A stretch of DNA of 64,000 bases from an uncultured Fluviicola sp. (lineage in GTDB: Bacteria > Bacteroidota > Bacteroidia > Flavobacteriales_D > Crocinitomicaceae): contig CAJVYC010000004.1 of the NCBI GenBank assembly GCA_913009205.1, forward strand, positions 62,001-126,000, read 5' to 3'. Positions 37,242 through 46,777 of the stretch are shown piece after piece. The position numbers and the translations under genes were made by a program. Below the pieces are notes generated by a model that was given only the letters and a program-made list of their open reading frames with translations, did not search any database and was not told where the DNA came from. Each line of letters begins with the position of its first letter. The first letter of the stretch is position 1.

Positions 37242-38492
37242 ATGATAAAAGAAATTCAGCCCTTTTCATATTTAGGGTCCATAAAATCGCCTTGTTCTAA
37301 AAGCTATATGCAACGAGCGATTGCTATTGCATGCACGGCTGAAGGAGAGTCAAAAATTTTTGGGTTTACAAAAAGCGAAGATGTTGATGTTGCCTTGAAT
37401 ATTGCAAAGCAATTGGGCGCTGAAATAAAATTTGAACAAAACGTCCTTTTCGTTAAAGGAAGAACGGATCATAAGAATGGAAACGTGGCAATTGACTGTG
37501 GCGAGGCAGGGTTAAGCACGCGAATGTTTAGTGCGATTTCAGCAGCATTGTTTCAGAAAGTTGAGGTAAATGGCTCCCGGTCGATATTGGCTAGGCCAAT
37601 GGATATGGTCATTGACGCTTTGACCCAATTGGGCGCTAAAGTAGATTCAAACAACCATCATTTGCCTTTGACAATTGAAGGTGGATTGAACTCGGGTGAA
37701 ATTGGAATTGACGGATCTGAAAGTTCTCAATTGTTGACGGGGTTATTGATTGCGCTTCCAACATTAAGTGGAGAAAGCATCGTGAACGTTAAAAATCTCA
37801 AGAGTCGACCTTATATTGATATGACATTGGAAATTCTAAATGAATTTGGTGTTGAAATTGAAAATAGTGAGTACGAAACTTTTATCATTAACGGGAATCA
37901 AAAAGCCAAAGGAATCGAGTACCATTGTGAAGGTGATTGGAGTGGAGCGGCTTTCCATTTGGTTGGAGCTGCGATTTCTGGTTCAATTGAGTTAACTGGT
38001 TTGAATTCCAATTCAATTCAAGCCGATATAGAGATTCTAGCAGCATTGAGGTTAGCGGGTGCTAACGTTGAAGTCAGTTCTGAGTCAATAAAAGTAAAGA
38101 AACACAAGTTAGATTCTTTTGAATTTGATGCAACTCATTGTCCAGACCTATTTCCCCCAATTGCTGCGCTTGCGGGATGCTGCGATGGCGTTTCGACAAT
38201 CTATGGTGTAGAGCGTTTGATCCACAAGGAAAGCAATCGAGCCCTAACGATTCAGGCGGAATTGGCCAAGCTTGGTATTGAAGTTACTCTCGATGGAAAT
38301 ACAATGCACATTAAAGGCGGTTCGGTTTTGGGAAATGCAATTTCTTCAAATAACGACCATCGAATCGCAATGATGGGTGCTGTCTTGGCAAGTGTAAGTT
38401 CCCAACCGATCACCATAATGAATTCTGAAGCAATTTCGAAATCTTATCCTAGTTTCTATTTGGATCTTCCCGTATTAAAAAGTACTGAATAA
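37242..38492 (+). CDS. aroA: 3-phosphoshikimate 1-carboxyvinyltransferase (EPSP synthase)
   Basis: 416 residues from ATG 37242 (MIKEIQPFSYLGSIKSPCSKSY). Substrate-binding motifs include SPCSKSYMQRA, DCGEAGLSTRMF and ESSQLLTGLLIALP, and the C-terminal NNDHRIAMMGAVLA is conserved. It condenses shikimate 3-phosphate with PEP in the chorismate pathway. The DCGEAGLSTRM loop is the Bacteroidetes form. The frame opens 22 codons further upstream, but that part overlaps the promoter and is not like the family. Confidence 0.95.
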   Translation: MIKEIQPFSYLGSIKSPCSKSYMQRAIAIACTAEGESKIFGFTKSEDVDVALNIAKQLGAEIKFEQNVLFVKGRTDHKNGNVAIDCGEAGLSTRMFSAISAALFQKVEVNGSRSILARPMDMVIDALTQLGAKVDSNNHHLPLTIEGGLNSGEIGIDGSESSQLLTGLLIALPTLSGESIVNVKNLKSRPYIDMTLEILNEFGVEIENSEYETFIINGNQKAKGIEYHCEGDWSGAAFHLVGAAISGSIELTGLNSNSIQADIEILAALRLAGANVEVSSESIKVKKHKLDSFEFDATHCPDLFPPIAALAGCCDGVSTIYGVERLIHKESNRALTIQAELAKLGIEVTLDGNTMHIKGGSVLGNAISSNNDHRIAMMGAVLASVSSQPITIMNSEAISKSYPSFYLDLPVLKSTE

Positions 38493-38493
38493 A

Positions 38494-38524
38494 AAAGACC
38501 TTTCTCGCAAGGAGAAAGGTCTTT
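38494..38524 (+). terminator. Intrinsic terminator of aroA
   Basis: Perfect 13-bp stem AAAGACCTTTCTC (38494-38506) with GAGAAAGGTCTTT (38512-38524), loop GCAAG. The T run after it is short. Confidence 0.8.
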
Positions 38525-38777
38525 ATCGCTAAAATCAGATACTACCACCTATCTGAAATTTTAATTCCTTATTGATACCGTTAAGATTCAATAACGAATT
38601 AGAACTAATCTAAAACTGTCAAAATACAATAGATGCATTTGTAACATGGCTCTAATATGAGGGTTTTTTGACGGAAAGCGTAGAATATAGCTTACAAGAA
38701 ATATAGCTATCCTGAAATATAACCATAGCGAAACCATAGCGGGGCCTGAAACCCTTTGTGAGTAATGGTTTTAAAAC
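38525..38777. other. Gene-free convergent gap
   Basis: No gene seen. It holds an 11-bp tandem repeat (AACCATAGCGA/AACCATAGCGG, 38722-38743) just downstream of the LuxR-type gene. Confidence 0.4.
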
Positions 38778-40508
38778 TTATATATTTGTAGAAATATGAC
38801 GTGGAAGGCTCGTTTTCGTATTTGTTAAGCCCATTTTCTTCCGAATTCTTGATCTATCCACCTCAATACTTGACGAAGTTTTATGGAGAATAGATGAAAT
38901 TTGCTTCGTATCAAGGTTTAGTTTTAGTAAAGCACAAACCTTTATTTCAGCTCTTGTTAATTCCGGATATATTTCAACCAATTTTTTGAAAAACCGAGAA
39001 TGTAATTGTTTGAATGGAACTTCAAATTCTTCCCAAGAACTATGTTCCAATTCCATTTTAAGCTTGTGAATTACGGTCAGTAATAATTGACTATCTTCTG
39101 GATTCGCTCTTTCATTTATTTCTTGCAAGGACGAAATTGTTTTTTTCATTTCCTCACTTTTCCTCAAGATCTGAATAGCGCTAGAAACAAGTTCCTTATT
39201 CCGAAGTTCTAAGACATCATTCAATTCTTGTTTCTGTTCTTCCTTATCGTCAATTGTCTTGGTTTTTCTTCTAACAAGAATATAAGCCATAAACAGGATA
39301 AGCAAAGCAGCCAAAATCAAAATCAGAATTAAATAGTTCTTTTTTGCTAAGATCAAATCATCATTTTTACGATCCGTTTTAAGCTTGTCTTTTTCGATTT
39401 GATTTAAGCGTTGTTCGTGCTTGAATTTATCATTTAGCTCTAAAGAGACCAGTGCTTCACTGCCCGAGACGCGCTCCAAGCTATCGGACAGGTTCTTGAA
39501 TTTTTCCAGATAATCCAAGGCCAATTTTGTTTTGCCACTTGCCTTGGCACTTTTGTACATTCCCTCAATTGTAGACTTCATAAATTGGGACATCCCAAAA
39601 TCAGTAGCCAATTCATGCGCTTTCGTATAGAATTCCAAGGCTTTAGAATGATTGTTAATTTCAACTTCATACTGTGCCTTTACAATCCATAAATCTATTT
39701 TGGGATCACCCAAGTTGTATTCAACAATAATGTCTTCTGCATTTTTTAGATAATACAAGCAAGAATCGTATTCCTTTTCAGCCAAATAGAGGTCTGCAAT
39801 TGCGATCAGGCTAAGTGAAATCTCTGCCTTACTATTCATTTTCGTGAAAATATCGAGCGTTTCTCGCACACTCTTTAGCGCTTTCTTAGTGTCGCCTTTT
39901 GAACTATAATATTCTGATAGGTTCGCTAAACCTGCCGCCAAACCATATTGCATATTTGCTTCACGATTGATTTTGATGGATTCTTTAATCATCGAGATGG
40001 CTTTCTCCATATTCCCCGACCGTTTATATATGAGGCTCAAAGAGTTGAATGTACTCGCTAGATTGGCAGAATCTTTCTCTTCAATGAAATGGTATTTGGC
40101 TGCACCTAATAATTGAATAGCCCTCTCATCGTTACCAATCACTAAGAACAAAGTGCCTTCTTGAAAATTGGCCAGGGCTATTTTATCCTTGCTCTCAATT
40201 TCACTTGCCACAATTCTCGCTAAGTCGACGTATTCAAATGCTTTGGTTAAATTGTTTTCTCTTTGATAAACTATCGATAGAATTAAATATGCGCTTGCCT
40301 TAAGAGTGTTGTTTCCGATCCTTTTGGCATCGGACAATGCGCGGTTTGTGTAAATTTTAGCAGAATCAAGTTTCGAAATCGCACATCTATTGGCTTTGGT
40401 TAAATTGGCTTTTATTGCAGTTTGTTCTTTCTTCGGTCCTGCCTCTGATTGACCGTAAGATATCAATGGTAAAAAAACCAATATAAAAGCGTAAAGTAAA
40501 GACTTCAT
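38778..40508 (-). CDS. Membrane TPR protein with C-terminal LuxR-type HTH
   Basis: 576 residues. A signal peptide (ending LISYGQ) is followed by about seven TPR-like helical repeats in the periplasm (about 35-340; e.g. ASTFNSLSLIYKRSGNMEKAI). There is one transmembrane helix (about 388-408, LILILILAALLILFMAYIL), a cytoplasmic coiled coil (about 410-480) and a LuxR/GerE-like HTH (LTRAEIKVCALLKLNLDTKQ, SIEVDRSRIRKKMGL). This layout is common in Bacteroidetes one-component regulators that sense through the periplasmic TPR region and bind DNA at the membrane. Neither ligand nor targets are evident. A -7-like TACCTTTC ends about 1 nt from the start codon. Confidence 0.8.
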   Translation of the reverse strand: MKSLLYAFILVFLPLISYGQSEAGPKKEQTAIKANLTKANRCAISKLDSAKIYTNRALSDAKRIGNNTLKASAYLILSIVYQRENNLTKAFEYVDLARIVASEIESKDKIALANFQEGTLFLVIGNDERAIQLLGAAKYHFIEEKDSANLASTFNSLSLIYKRSGNMEKAISMIKESIKINREANMQYGLAAGLANLSEYYSSKGDTKKALKSVRETLDIFTKMNSKAEISLSLIAIADLYLAEKEYDSCLYYLKNAEDIIVEYNLGDPKIDLWIVKAQYEVEINNHSKALEFYTKAHELATDFGMSQFMKSTIEGMYKSAKASGKTKLALDYLEKFKNLSDSLERVSGSEALVSLELNDKFKHEQRLNQIEKDKLKTDRKNDDLILAKKNYLILILILAALLILFMAYILVRRKTKTIDDKEEQKQELNDVLELRNKELVSSAIQILRKSEEMKKTISSLQEINERANPEDSQLLLTVIHKLKMELEHSSWEEFEVPFKQLHSRFFKKLVEIYPELTRAEIKVCALLKLNLDTKQISSILHKTSSSIEVDRSRIRKKMGLTNTKTSLPRHISTNI

Positions 40509-41004
40509 AGAAAGGTATAGTGGTAAGGTATATTAGTCTACTTGATTAATAATTGTAATAAATACTAGACGAAAGTATTTTTAATAAAAGGTTCTTCGTG
40601 CAATATAGATGAAATAAATAGATGATTATTACAATTCCGCACAGAAGATTCAAGGATCGCTTTAAGGATTTTCCTCTATAATTAATTTAGAGATCTCATG
40701 GACGTCATCATATTCTTCCCTATTTTTATTATTCTCATTGAGAATTCGACTTGCAACAAAAAAATGGAACTCCATAAAAGAAAAAAGACTACTCAATTCA
40801 ATATCCAGAAAAGAGGGAATTGAATAAATTTGGTCAAATGGGAACTAGTTTTATCTTATTTAGTCAATTAAACTTAGATACTGAAAAATTTAAAGAAAAT
40901 GTAAACTTGATTATTCAAGACTTGACAAGTTACAATATTGATTTACTTTGGATAAGCCCTGAATTGGCATAAGTACGATTTACATTCAAAGTCGATACTG
41001 AATA
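40509..41004. other. 496-bp intergenic region with coding-like debris
   Basis: No full gene. On the plus strand 40838-40972 is a 44-codon frame starting MGTSFILFSQLNLDTEKFKE with coding-like composition. On the minus strand about 40660-40840 is open for about 60 codons and ends ISKLIIEENP. Neither resembles a family I know; either could be a remnant of a lost gene. Confidence 0.35.
40838..40972 (+). CDS. Possible 44-residue small ORF or gene remnant
   Basis: ATG 40838 to TAA 40970-40972, sequence with alternating hydrophobic residues (FILFSQLNLD, VNLIIQDLTSYNIDLLW). The frame is open further upstream without a good start. No promoter or family assignment. It may be the tail of a degraded gene. 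Confidence 0.2.
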   Translation: MGTSFILFSQLNLDTEKFKENVNLIIQDLTSYNIDLLWISPELA

Positions 41005-44000
41005 CTACTCGGTAATCACCAACTTAAAAACACCATTCTTACCACCAATTCTTACCACCACATAATAAGCGCCATTCGCAACCGATAAATCAAAAGGAAT
41101 CTCTGCCCTATTAACAAACGATTCATTCCGTAAGATTCTACCTCCTTGACTATAAATCACAACATTCACATTCGATTTTACAGCATCAAATTGAATTGAA
41201 AACTGACCAGAAGAAGGATTCGGTGAAATTAAAACCACCTCGCTGCTTAATTCTCCAATACCGATTGTATTGATTGTAAAACAAGCACTCGTATCCGAAC
41301 AAAAAGCCGAGTCAACGATAACCGCGTAATTTCCATTCACTGTTGGAATAAAAGACGCATTTGTTTCACCGGCAATCGGAGCGTAATTCGCATCACAATC
41401 CACCCATTGATAAGCATTTGAAGTGGTTACTGCCGTCAGTACAACGCCGTTTGTATTCACGTTTGTATTGATTAACTCCACTGTAAGATCAAGCGTTACA
41501 AGGCTATCGCATCCCGCAGCATTCGGCAAAGTAAAGGTCGCTGAATTGTTGCTCGAAGAATAAACGTTCCCGTCAATCCAAGTAAAAGGCTCACATTCTG
41601 TTCTCGTGTCAATACTCGAAGAATTTTCAATCGTAAGGTCAACATAGGCTGTTGAATCACAACCGTATATGTTTGAGACAACGGTTGCATACGTTCCCGT
41701 TGATGTGTAAACAGAACCATTCCAAGATAGCGAATTGCAAGCCGAAATTGTTGAATACGAGTTGACAGGATTGCAAATCGGAGCCACATAAATGGAGTAG
41801 TCCTCAACCTCCCCATCAAAGCCTTCTTGGCATAAAAGTGGATCGGTATTGTACTTTCCAGAAACGCGCATCGTAGTTTTTCCAACCCAAGCAGTGAGCG
41901 GAACGGTAATCGTAAGCGGTGATAAATCCGTTATTCCATCGGGCGTATTTTGTCCGAAACCCAAATCGTATTCTTCTCCCACATCTTCAAAATCAGCATC
42001 GTGGTTCCAGTCGATCCAAGCTTTGGCGTTTGTTATGTAGTTTCCATCCGTGTCAACGTTCAGTGTCAAATCATGTGAGCTTCCCAGTTCCACAATTGTG
42101 GAATCTGTTGCTGTGTAATCTGTGTACCCTTGAAGCTTTCCAGTCGGATTGTTTATCGTATTGAAATCAACCAAAGTGATTCCCGTTGAGTACGACATAT
42201 TTCCAAAAGAAGCACAGTAATCAAACGGCTTTGTTGTGTACATGAACTTATACGTTTCCGTTGTGTCTCCAGCGTCGCCCACAGCGAAAACTTTAAAGAA
42301 AAGCTTCGTTCCAGCTGGTTGATTTGGAAGTGATGTACTGGATATCCAGTCATTTCCTCCTGTGTTTGTCATTGAAATCGCATTGCCAAAAGTTGGAGCA
42401 TTGACCGACCATTCAACGTAAACACTCGAAATTGTATTGTCATAAAGAATTGTAGCGTTCACGAATTGATCAATGCCAAACAATGGAGCTTGATCTGTTG
42501 GCATGTCGGTAATTGAAGTGTTCGTAATCGAGGGGTAACTCTGACGTCCGTCTAAAGTAAACTCCCAAAGACCACGTCCCCACGTTACGGCTCTAAGCGT
42601 ATTTGAACCATACATTACTTCCATTTCGATAATAGAGGTGTTTGGTAAATCTGGATTGTACAAAGACCATGAGTTATCGGCCATCGCTTTTTTGTAAACA
42701 CCTATTTCCGTTCCTAAATAGATAGTCGATTCATTCGTATGATCAATAACGACAGATCGAATTGGCATGTCGTTGAGGTTGTAAGTTATGTTTTGCCACG
42801 TGATTCCTTGATTCGTTGTGATGAATACTTTTTCACCATTGGCCTGGTACGAAGCATAAGTGACAACAATAACCCAATCGTCATTTGGATCGAAAGCAAT
42901 ATCCGAAATTGAACTGTTCGGCAACGTTCCTTGAATATCTTGGAAAGTAAGACCGCCATCCAATGATTTTTCAATGTCTTGTCCTCTAGCAACAATTAAA
43001 CGTTCTGAATTGGTTTCCGCAACCGTTGCATAGCTTATGGTTCCTGAGAAACTTGGCGTTCCTAATTTCGTCCAAGACGACCCGAAATCATCACTTCGGT
43101 AGACTGTATCTCCCATGTGGTAAACTTTCATGTGATCGTTTGGATCGTAAAAGAGCGGCGCGATCCAACCTCCATTTTGATTTGGTGGAGTAGCACCGTC
43201 TTGCGATTGACCACCATCTTTGGTTCTTCTTCTACCTCCATATTGAACGCTTCCAATCATCCAATCGTCGTTCAATGGGTGAATAATTCCTTCCATTCCA
43301 TCTGCGCCGTAAAATTCAACCCAAGACGTTTCGGTTTTGATACTTGTACCGTTGTCTTGAGATCCTGTTATCGTTCGCTCATGATTGGATTGACTGACAC
43401 CAAGGTTGTAATATTCACGAATGGATTGTCCTTCAAAAATTTCCCAAGTCACTCCATTATCAAAACTTCGACACAAAAAACCGTCTGTGTTGATCCAGAA
43501 TACACCATTAACGCATGTTGCTCCTCGAATATCAGCGTGAACATACGTTCCGGTTGTATTGTAGTTCGCATTTCCTTGACTCCAATACGTAGCTTGGTTA
43601 AACGTTTGACCTTCGTCCGAACTCATGTGTACATCGATGTCACCAAACAACATGATGTTAGTGTCAACATCACTAACGGCATAAGCGCCGTAATTACTGA
43701 TTCCAGGTGTTGATAGCAAGGTGAAATTAATCCCCTCATCGGTTGATTTCCAGATTCCGTCGCTGGAACCCACATAAACACAGTTTGGGCAAGCAGCTGA
43801 AATTGAAATTTTTGTATTCCAAGCTCCATTTCCAGGAATGGTATTCGATAAACTAAAAGTTAACCCGCCATTTGTCGAGATGTAAATCGCACTGCTGTTG
43901 TTCAATGTATAAGCATAAATAATATCTGGATTTGTTGGATGAAAAGCAATCGTTTGAAAATCCAAAGCAGTAACTGGAGCTGTCCATGTTGTCAAGTTGT

Positions 44001-44766
44001 CCGCAGACCGAAAAAGACCTTCATTCGTTCCAATAAATATCAATCCTGGGATTGTTGGATGGTGCGCAATTTGATAAATCTGACGGTTCGTTCCCATTCC
44101 ACCCCAAAGTAAGTTCGTCGGATTGAAATTTGTCACATTCCATGTATCACCTCCGTCTGTTGAAAGGTGGATCCCATGTGTCGTTCCATTTCTAGAATTC
44201 CGAACGTTGATGTAAATAGAATCTGAATCGGTTGGAGAAACGGACATCGTGTTTACACCTGTGGCAAACAAAAAATCAGTTGTGCTTTCCGTCCAAGTGA
44301 CTCCACCGTCAACAGTACGCCAAAAACCGCCACTTCGAGAACCAAGATAGATTTTTAATGGGTCTGTTGGGTCAGAATAATAGGATTCAACTCGGCCCAA
44401 TCCAGCGGAATAATGACCTGTAATTTGTTCTAAATAGTGAGGGCCTAATTCTTCCCAGCCGCCATCGAATAATGCCATGGCGCTCGATGGTGTAAAACCT
44501 TCAGATGCTTTTTTTACAAAGTAAGGATCCACTGAACTTCGATCTCCTGAAGGATAAAATTTAGGTTCCGTTTCGTAAAGCCATCGTTGGTATCCTTTCC
44601 ATCCAGAACCTTTTTTTGTGATGTCAATGGACTCAAAATGTTTTTCGGCTTCGATAACAACATCGTAAACATTTACGCTGGGATCGTTCATCATTTCCTT
44701 CCATAATTGCGCGTTGGCAGTGCTAGAAATGAACAGTAAGGAGAGAATTAGAAGTATCGTTTTCAT
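41005..44766 (-). CDS. Secreted T9SS type A protein with BNR/sortilin-like propeller and GEVED domain
   Basis: 1253 residues with signal peptide (ending SSTANAQ). Residues about 100-740 contain repeated Asp-box/BNR-type turns (STDGGDTW, STNGGLTF, STDEGINF, TNQGITW) typical of VPS10/sortilin-like beta-propellers. Residues about 740-880 are Ig-like, and about 880-1000 are a GEVED domain (WIDWNHDADFEDVGEEY, GEVEDYSIYV). Two Cys-paired repeats follow (CDSTAYVDLTIE, CDSLVTLDLTVE), then an Ig-like unit and the type A sorting domain (LISPNPSSGQFSIQFD ... GAYYVVV). No catalytic residues could be assigned; a surface-binding or sialidase-like role is possible. Confidence 0.85.
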   Translation of the reverse strand: MKTILLILSLLFISSTANAQLWKEMMNDPSVNVYDVVIEAEKHFESIDITKKGSGWKGYQRWLYETEPKFYPSGDRSSVDPYFVKKASEGFTPSSAMALFDGGWEELGPHYLEQITGHYSAGLGRVESYYSDPTDPLKIYLGSRSGGFWRTVDGGVTWTESTTDFLFATGVNTMSVSPTDSDSIYINVRNSRNGTTHGIHLSTDGGDTWNVTNFNPTNLLWGGMGTNRQIYQIAHHPTIPGLIFIGTNEGLFRSADNLTTWTAPVTALDFQTIAFHPTNPDIIYAYTLNNSSAIYISTNGGLTFSLSNTIPGNGAWNTKISISAACPNCVYVGSSDGIWKSTDEGINFTLLSTPGISNYGAYAVSDVDTNIMLFGDIDVHMSSDEGQTFNQATYWSQGNANYNTTGTYVHADIRGATCVNGVFWINTDGFLCRSFDNGVTWEIFEGQSIREYYNLGVSQSNHERTITGSQDNGTSIKTETSWVEFYGADGMEGIIHPLNDDWMIGSVQYGGRRRTKDGGQSQDGATPPNQNGGWIAPLFYDPNDHMKVYHMGDTVYRSDDFGSSWTKLGTPSFSGTISYATVAETNSERLIVARGQDIEKSLDGGLTFQDIQGTLPNSSISDIAFDPNDDWVIVVTYASYQANGEKVFITTNQGITWQNITYNLNDMPIRSVVIDHTNESTIYLGTEIGVYKKAMADNSWSLYNPDLPNTSIIEMEVMYGSNTLRAVTWGRGLWEFTLDGRQSYPSITNTSITDMPTDQAPLFGIDQFVNATILYDNTISSVYVEWSVNAPTFGNAISMTNTGGNDWISSTSLPNQPAGTKLFFKVFAVGDAGDTTETYKFMYTTKPFDYCASFGNMSYSTGITLVDFNTINNPTGKLQGYTDYTATDSTIVELGSSHDLTLNVDTDGNYITNAKAWIDWNHDADFEDVGEEYDLGFGQNTPDGITDLSPLTITVPLTAWVGKTTMRVSGKYNTDPLLCQEGFDGEVEDYSIYVAPICNPVNSYSTISACNSLSWNGSVYTSTGTYATVVSNIYGCDSTAYVDLTIENSSSIDTRTECEPFTWIDGNVYSSSNNSATFTLPNAAGCDSLVTLDLTVELINTNVNTNGVVLTAVTTSNAYQWVDCDANYAPIAGETNASFIPTVNGNYAVIVDSAFCSDTSACFTINTIGIGELSSEVVLISPNPSSGQFSIQFDAVKSNVNVVIYSQGGRILRNESFVNRAEIPFDLSVANGAYYVVVRIGGKNGVFKLVITE

Positions 44767-44831
44767 TTTCTAAATATAGCCCTTTTCTCAACGGAAAGTA
44801 AATTTTTACGGATCAATTATTACTCTTGAGC

Positions 44832-45284
44832 ATGCTTAAATTTGTCCCATTCTTGTTATTCCTGCTTCTTTTTTCTTGTGCAGAGGATCGTTCTAAATGT
44901 GAAAATAAATTGGAATATGTTCTTTCAAATCAGCAAGCTCGTATTAGTGCTTCGAAATCTAAAATAGAAGACTCTATTGCTTCTGAAGTTTTGATGACAG
45001 TGAATGTGACAGCGGATGATAAATATACCTTAGATGTTGAAGAGTATGCAATAGATGAAATTACTAAGATGATTGATCAAAGGATGAATTCAGAAACAAT
45101 TTCGAGTAGAAAAATAAAATTAGAAGGAGATAAAATGGCACATTACGATCCTTTTTTTAAACTATCAGTAGTGTTGCAAATAATTGGATTGGAACCAATT
45201 TTGGCATATTCGGAGAATAAAGAGTTTTATTCAAGACCTACAACGGCTCAATTTCATTCCGTTTCAAATACACTTCAACAATAA
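44832..45284 (+). CDS. Putative lipoprotein, unknown function
   Basis: 150 residues from ATG 44832. The N-terminus MLKFVPFLLFLLLFSC is a lipoprotein signal with Cys16. The rest is charged, with a central region TVNVTADDKYTLDVEEYAIDE that suggests an envelope-facing domain, but matches no family I recognise. Its 3' end overlaps the convergent gene at 45238-45624 by 47 bp. Confidence 0.6.
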   Translation: MLKFVPFLLFLLLFSCAEDRSKCENKLEYVLSNQQARISASKSKIEDSIASEVLMTVNVTADDKYTLDVEEYAIDEITKMIDQRMNSETISSRKIKLEGDKMAHYDPFFKLSVVLQIIGLEPILAYSENKEFYSRPTTAQFHSVSNTLQQ

Positions 45285-45624
45285 TTCGAGACACCAATTC
45301 CATGTCCATTTCTTCTGGCACAAGAAGCATCCGATAAGTAGTTTTTCGGTATTTCGTCTGCATATTTTCTACAACACCCAATTCTAGCAATACCTTTCGT
45401 GCTAGGATTTTCCCCCCATAGCAATATTTAAAGGAGTTGTTGTTGATGTCGCCCTTCATAATAGAAATCCGATGCAGCATCTTGTGCGTTTTTCGGAAGT
45501 ACTTTTTGATTTGCTTCACCCGAACTTTAGAAACGTCTTCCCCATGCAGAATTACTGCGGTGTAGTTCGCAGTTTCATTCAGTTCAGTTAAGAACTTCTT
45601 TCGTTCTTCAGGGGTTTGCTCCAT
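45238..45624 (-). CDS. Conserved-looking hypothetical protein, 128 residues
   Basis: A basic, soluble protein (MEQTPEERKKFLTELNETAN) with the segment VKQIKKYFRKTHKMLHRISIMKG and a C-terminal KYRKTTYRMLLVPEEMDMELV. No signal peptide or transmembrane helix. Composition resembles small nucleic-acid-associated proteins but I do not recognise it. The 47-bp tail overlap with the lipoprotein gene makes one of the two ends less certain. Confidence 0.5.
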   Translation of the reverse strand: MEQTPEERKKFLTELNETANYTAVILHGEDVSKVRVKQIKKYFRKTHKMLHRISIMKGDINNNSFKYCYGGKILARKVLLELGVVENMQTKYRKTTYRMLLVPEEMDMELVSRIIVEVYLKRNEIEPL

Positions 45625-45709
45625 GCCGCCAATTTAATGGGATTTATTCTAACTTTAAGAATGAATTTCTTTTAATAATCTCATCTTTGTCATTTACAGG
45701 TTCTAATTC

Positions 45710-46693
45710 ATGAATGATACCCTCAAAAAAGCCTTGAAAATCATTGTTCCAATTTCCATTGGTGTGTATTTGACGTGGTATTTTTTAAGCGGACTTAGCG
45801 AGAAGGACATTCGGGAAACAAAGCACGCCATTGCACACGCCAATTACTTTTGGGCCTTTTTAGGTCTGCTCGTTACATTTCTTAGTCATTTTAGTCGGGC
45901 ATACCGATCACTTTTCTTGTTCGAGCCTCTGGGATACAAACCAAAATTGAAAAATGTATACCATGGCGTTATGGCTGGGTATGTCATTAATTATACTTTA
46001 CCACGATCCGGTGAATTTGCCCGTGCAAGCCTTCTTTCGAAATACGAGAAAATTCCGTTTGAAAAGGGGTTTGGAACTATTGTCGTTGAACGTGTAATTG
46101 ACGCAATGGTATTCGGTTTGATCTTTCTAATTACGGGGTTGTTACGAATAAATTCGGGTGATATTGATGCGATCACAGATCCGGGTGAATCCAGTTCCGA
46201 TTGGAAAATATATGCGCTCATCGCATTTCTTATGATTGGCAGCATTGGCCTCTTTTTCTACTTCAAAAATAAAAAGTTTAGGCGACTTGTCAAAGAAAAA
46301 TTTCTCGGATTTTACGAAGGAATAAAGTCAGTTTGGACGATGAAGAAAAAGTGGGCGTTTATTGCACATACGTTCTTTATTTGGGGAGCATACATTGGTG
46401 CTTTGTGGCTCTTTGCACTCTCGTTTCCGCAAACCGCTGGAATTGGAATCGATACGGTCTTTGGTATTTTCCTAGTATCAGCCGTTGCCGTTGGTCTCCT
46501 GCCGGGTGGAATTGGCGCCTACCCCGTATGGGTTACAAAAGTTTTAGCAATGGACGGTGTTCATTTTGCTGCTTTGGGAGTCTTCGCTTGGGGAGCACAA
46601 ACCCTTGCAATTGTCTTTCTCGGGCTTCTTTCCTTGTTTTTAATCCAGCGCCAGCCGAAAGAAGAATCGGAACAGAACGAAGTTGATATTTAG
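45710..46693 (+). CDS. Lysylphosphatidylglycerol synthase TM-domain/UPF0104 family membrane protein
   Basis: 327 residues with about eight transmembrane helices. Family signatures include GVMAGYVINYTLPRSGEFARA, FGTIVVERVIDAMV and VGLLPGGIGAYPVWVT. These proteins correspond to the flippase half of MprF without the synthase domain, or to dolichol/lipid-carrier transporters; the substrate is unknown. It stands alone between convergent or divergent small genes. Confidence 0.85.
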   Translation: MNDTLKKALKIIVPISIGVYLTWYFLSGLSEKDIRETKHAIAHANYFWAFLGLLVTFLSHFSRAYRSLFLFEPLGYKPKLKNVYHGVMAGYVINYTLPRSGEFARASLLSKYEKIPFEKGFGTIVVERVIDAMVFGLIFLITGLLRINSGDIDAITDPGESSSDWKIYALIAFLMIGSIGLFFYFKNKKFRRLVKEKFLGFYEGIKSVWTMKKKWAFIAHTFFIWGAYIGALWLFALSFPQTAGIGIDTVFGIFLVSAVAVGLLPGGIGAYPVWVTKVLAMDGVHFAALGVFAWGAQTLAIVFLGLLSLFLIQRQPKEESEQNEVDI

Positions 46694-46777
46694 TTTGTGA
46701 ATTTTATTTCTTAAACATTCAGTGGAAGTAAATATAAATGAATGTGAACCAAATAAATAAAACGGATCAGAGACTAG

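Noticed and set aside
43117-43713. 198-codon plus-strand ORF
   Set aside because: It is antisense to the BNR/GEVED gene, whose repeated domains and sorting signal are clear.
46333-46686. 117-codon plus-strand ORF
   Set aside because: Out-of-frame shadow of the flippase-like membrane gene.
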